Below the pieces are notes generated by a model, which saw nothing but the letters and a program-made list of their open reading frames with translations, was not told where the DNA came from and made no database searches. Below, piece after piece: positions 63,556 through 64,000 of a DNA stretch of 64,000 bases; within the stretch, counting starts at the first letter, position 1, and the number at the start of each line of letters is the position of its first letter. A program made the translations under genes and the position numbers. Source of the stretch: Synechococcus sp. BIOS-U3-1. GTDB taxonomy: Bacteria; Cyanobacteriota; Cyanobacteriia; PCC-6307; Cyanobiaceae. The stretch lies in contig NZ_CP047936.1 of the NCBI RefSeq assembly GCF_014279975.1, positions 2,604,001 to 2,668,000 of the forward strand, written 5' to 3'.

Positions 63556-64000
63556 ATGAGTGTGACTGCTTCACAGATGGACTACGTACTTCCCAACGAA
63601 CTTGTCGACGGCATGATCGGTGCCGGCGGCAAAAAATCCACCGTCAGTGTCAAAAACCTGTTGCTTAGGGGATTTTATTCAGGAGCAATCCTCGGCCTGG
63701 CCGTGATCCTTGCACTCACTGTGGGGCTTAAAAGTGGGCAACCATGGCTTGGCTCGCTGCTCTTCCCATTCGGTTTCGCCAGCATCGTTCTGTTTGGCAT
63801 GGAGTTAGTCACGGGCAACTTTGCCCTGCTACCAATGGCCACCTGGGCTGGCAAAAGCACCTGGGGAGCCACCTTCCGAAATTGGTGCTGGGTGTGGTTG
63901 GGAAACTGGATCGGAACTGCTGTTGTGGCAGTTCTGATGGCCATCAGCCTTACAAGTGGAGGAACTGTTGACCCAGCATCAGCTGCTGAGGGTGGCGGGA
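63556..64000 (+). CDS. Formate/nitrite transporter (FocA/NirC family), 3' end outside window
   Basis: First 148 residues of a FocA/NirC-type channel: a cytoplasmic start (MDYVLPNELVDGMI), KNLLLRGFYSGAILGLAV as first helix, FGFASIVLFGMELVTGNFAL with the FNT L-V-T-G-N motif, then WVWLGNWIGTAV. Open to the window edge. Following nirA, it probably moves nitrite across the membrane. Confidence 0.9.
   Translation, partial: MSVTASQMDYVLPNELVDGMIGAGGKKSTVSVKNLLLRGFYSGAILGLAVILALTVGLKSGQPWLGSLLFPFGFASIVLFGMELVTGNFALLPMATWAGKSTWGATFRNWCWVWLGNWIGTAVVAVLMAISLTSGGTVDPASAAEGGG

Overview
The window looks like the chromosome of a marine picocyanobacterium of the Synechococcus type. It carries a compact nitrate-assimilation and molybdopterin cluster (nrtP, narB, moaA/C/D/E, moeA, nirA and a FocA/NirC channel), three high-light-inducible (hli) genes, a psbA (D1) relic, glucosylglycerate osmolyte genes, small DUF1651/DUF1830/DUF4278 proteins and dense, often 1-4 nt overlapping, gene order. 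Most of the window is GC-rich housekeeping sequence. Roughly 13-27 kb is visibly more AT-rich and gene-poor and behaves as an accessory region.

Layout. 1-10.4 kb: two paralogous two-gene modules, each a solute-binding lipoprotein overlapping an MscS-type mechanosensitive channel by 4 nt (<1-2323 and 7863-10369). They flank a leftward ABC-2 exporter operon and valS. 10.3-13.5 kb: a 2-oxoglutarate oxygenase, an SDR, a Fur-family regulator and small conserved proteins. 13.5-18 kb: small secreted or membrane proteins, a NadR-like P-loop protein and two hli genes with related 94-nt leaders. 18.2-21.6 kb: an OmpR-type response regulator diverging from a PhnD-like binding lipoprotein and a histidine kinase, surrounded by 11-bp-spaced TCACC repeats. 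21.9-27.87 kb: a probable relic island bounded by tRNA-Val(UAC) and a 30-bp partial copy of that tRNA. It holds short secreted and membrane proteins, a plant-type fatty acid desaturase, a 3' relic of psbA with its terminator, and a third hli gene.

27.9-43.7 kb is core metabolism: mazG, arfB, speE-speB, gcvT, aspS, a group 2 sigma factor, dps, pyrG-queE, an M23 peptidase, an ecotin-like inhibitor, and queC-pabB-pabC. 43.7-47.6 kb encodes glucosylglycerate metabolism: a HAD phosphatase, a GH13_18 phosphorylase and GpgS. 49.9-64 kb is the nitrate cluster: molybdopterin synthesis, nitrate uptake, nitrate reductase, siroheme synthesis (cobA and a CbiX/SirB-like protein), nitrite reductase and the start of a formate/nitrite channel.

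The most unusual items are the duplicated binding-lipoprotein/MscS module, the sensory cluster with its repeated 11-bp operator-like elements in front of small secreted peptides, and the tRNA-Val-bounded island with the psbA fragment. All calls come from reading the sequence; no database search was run.
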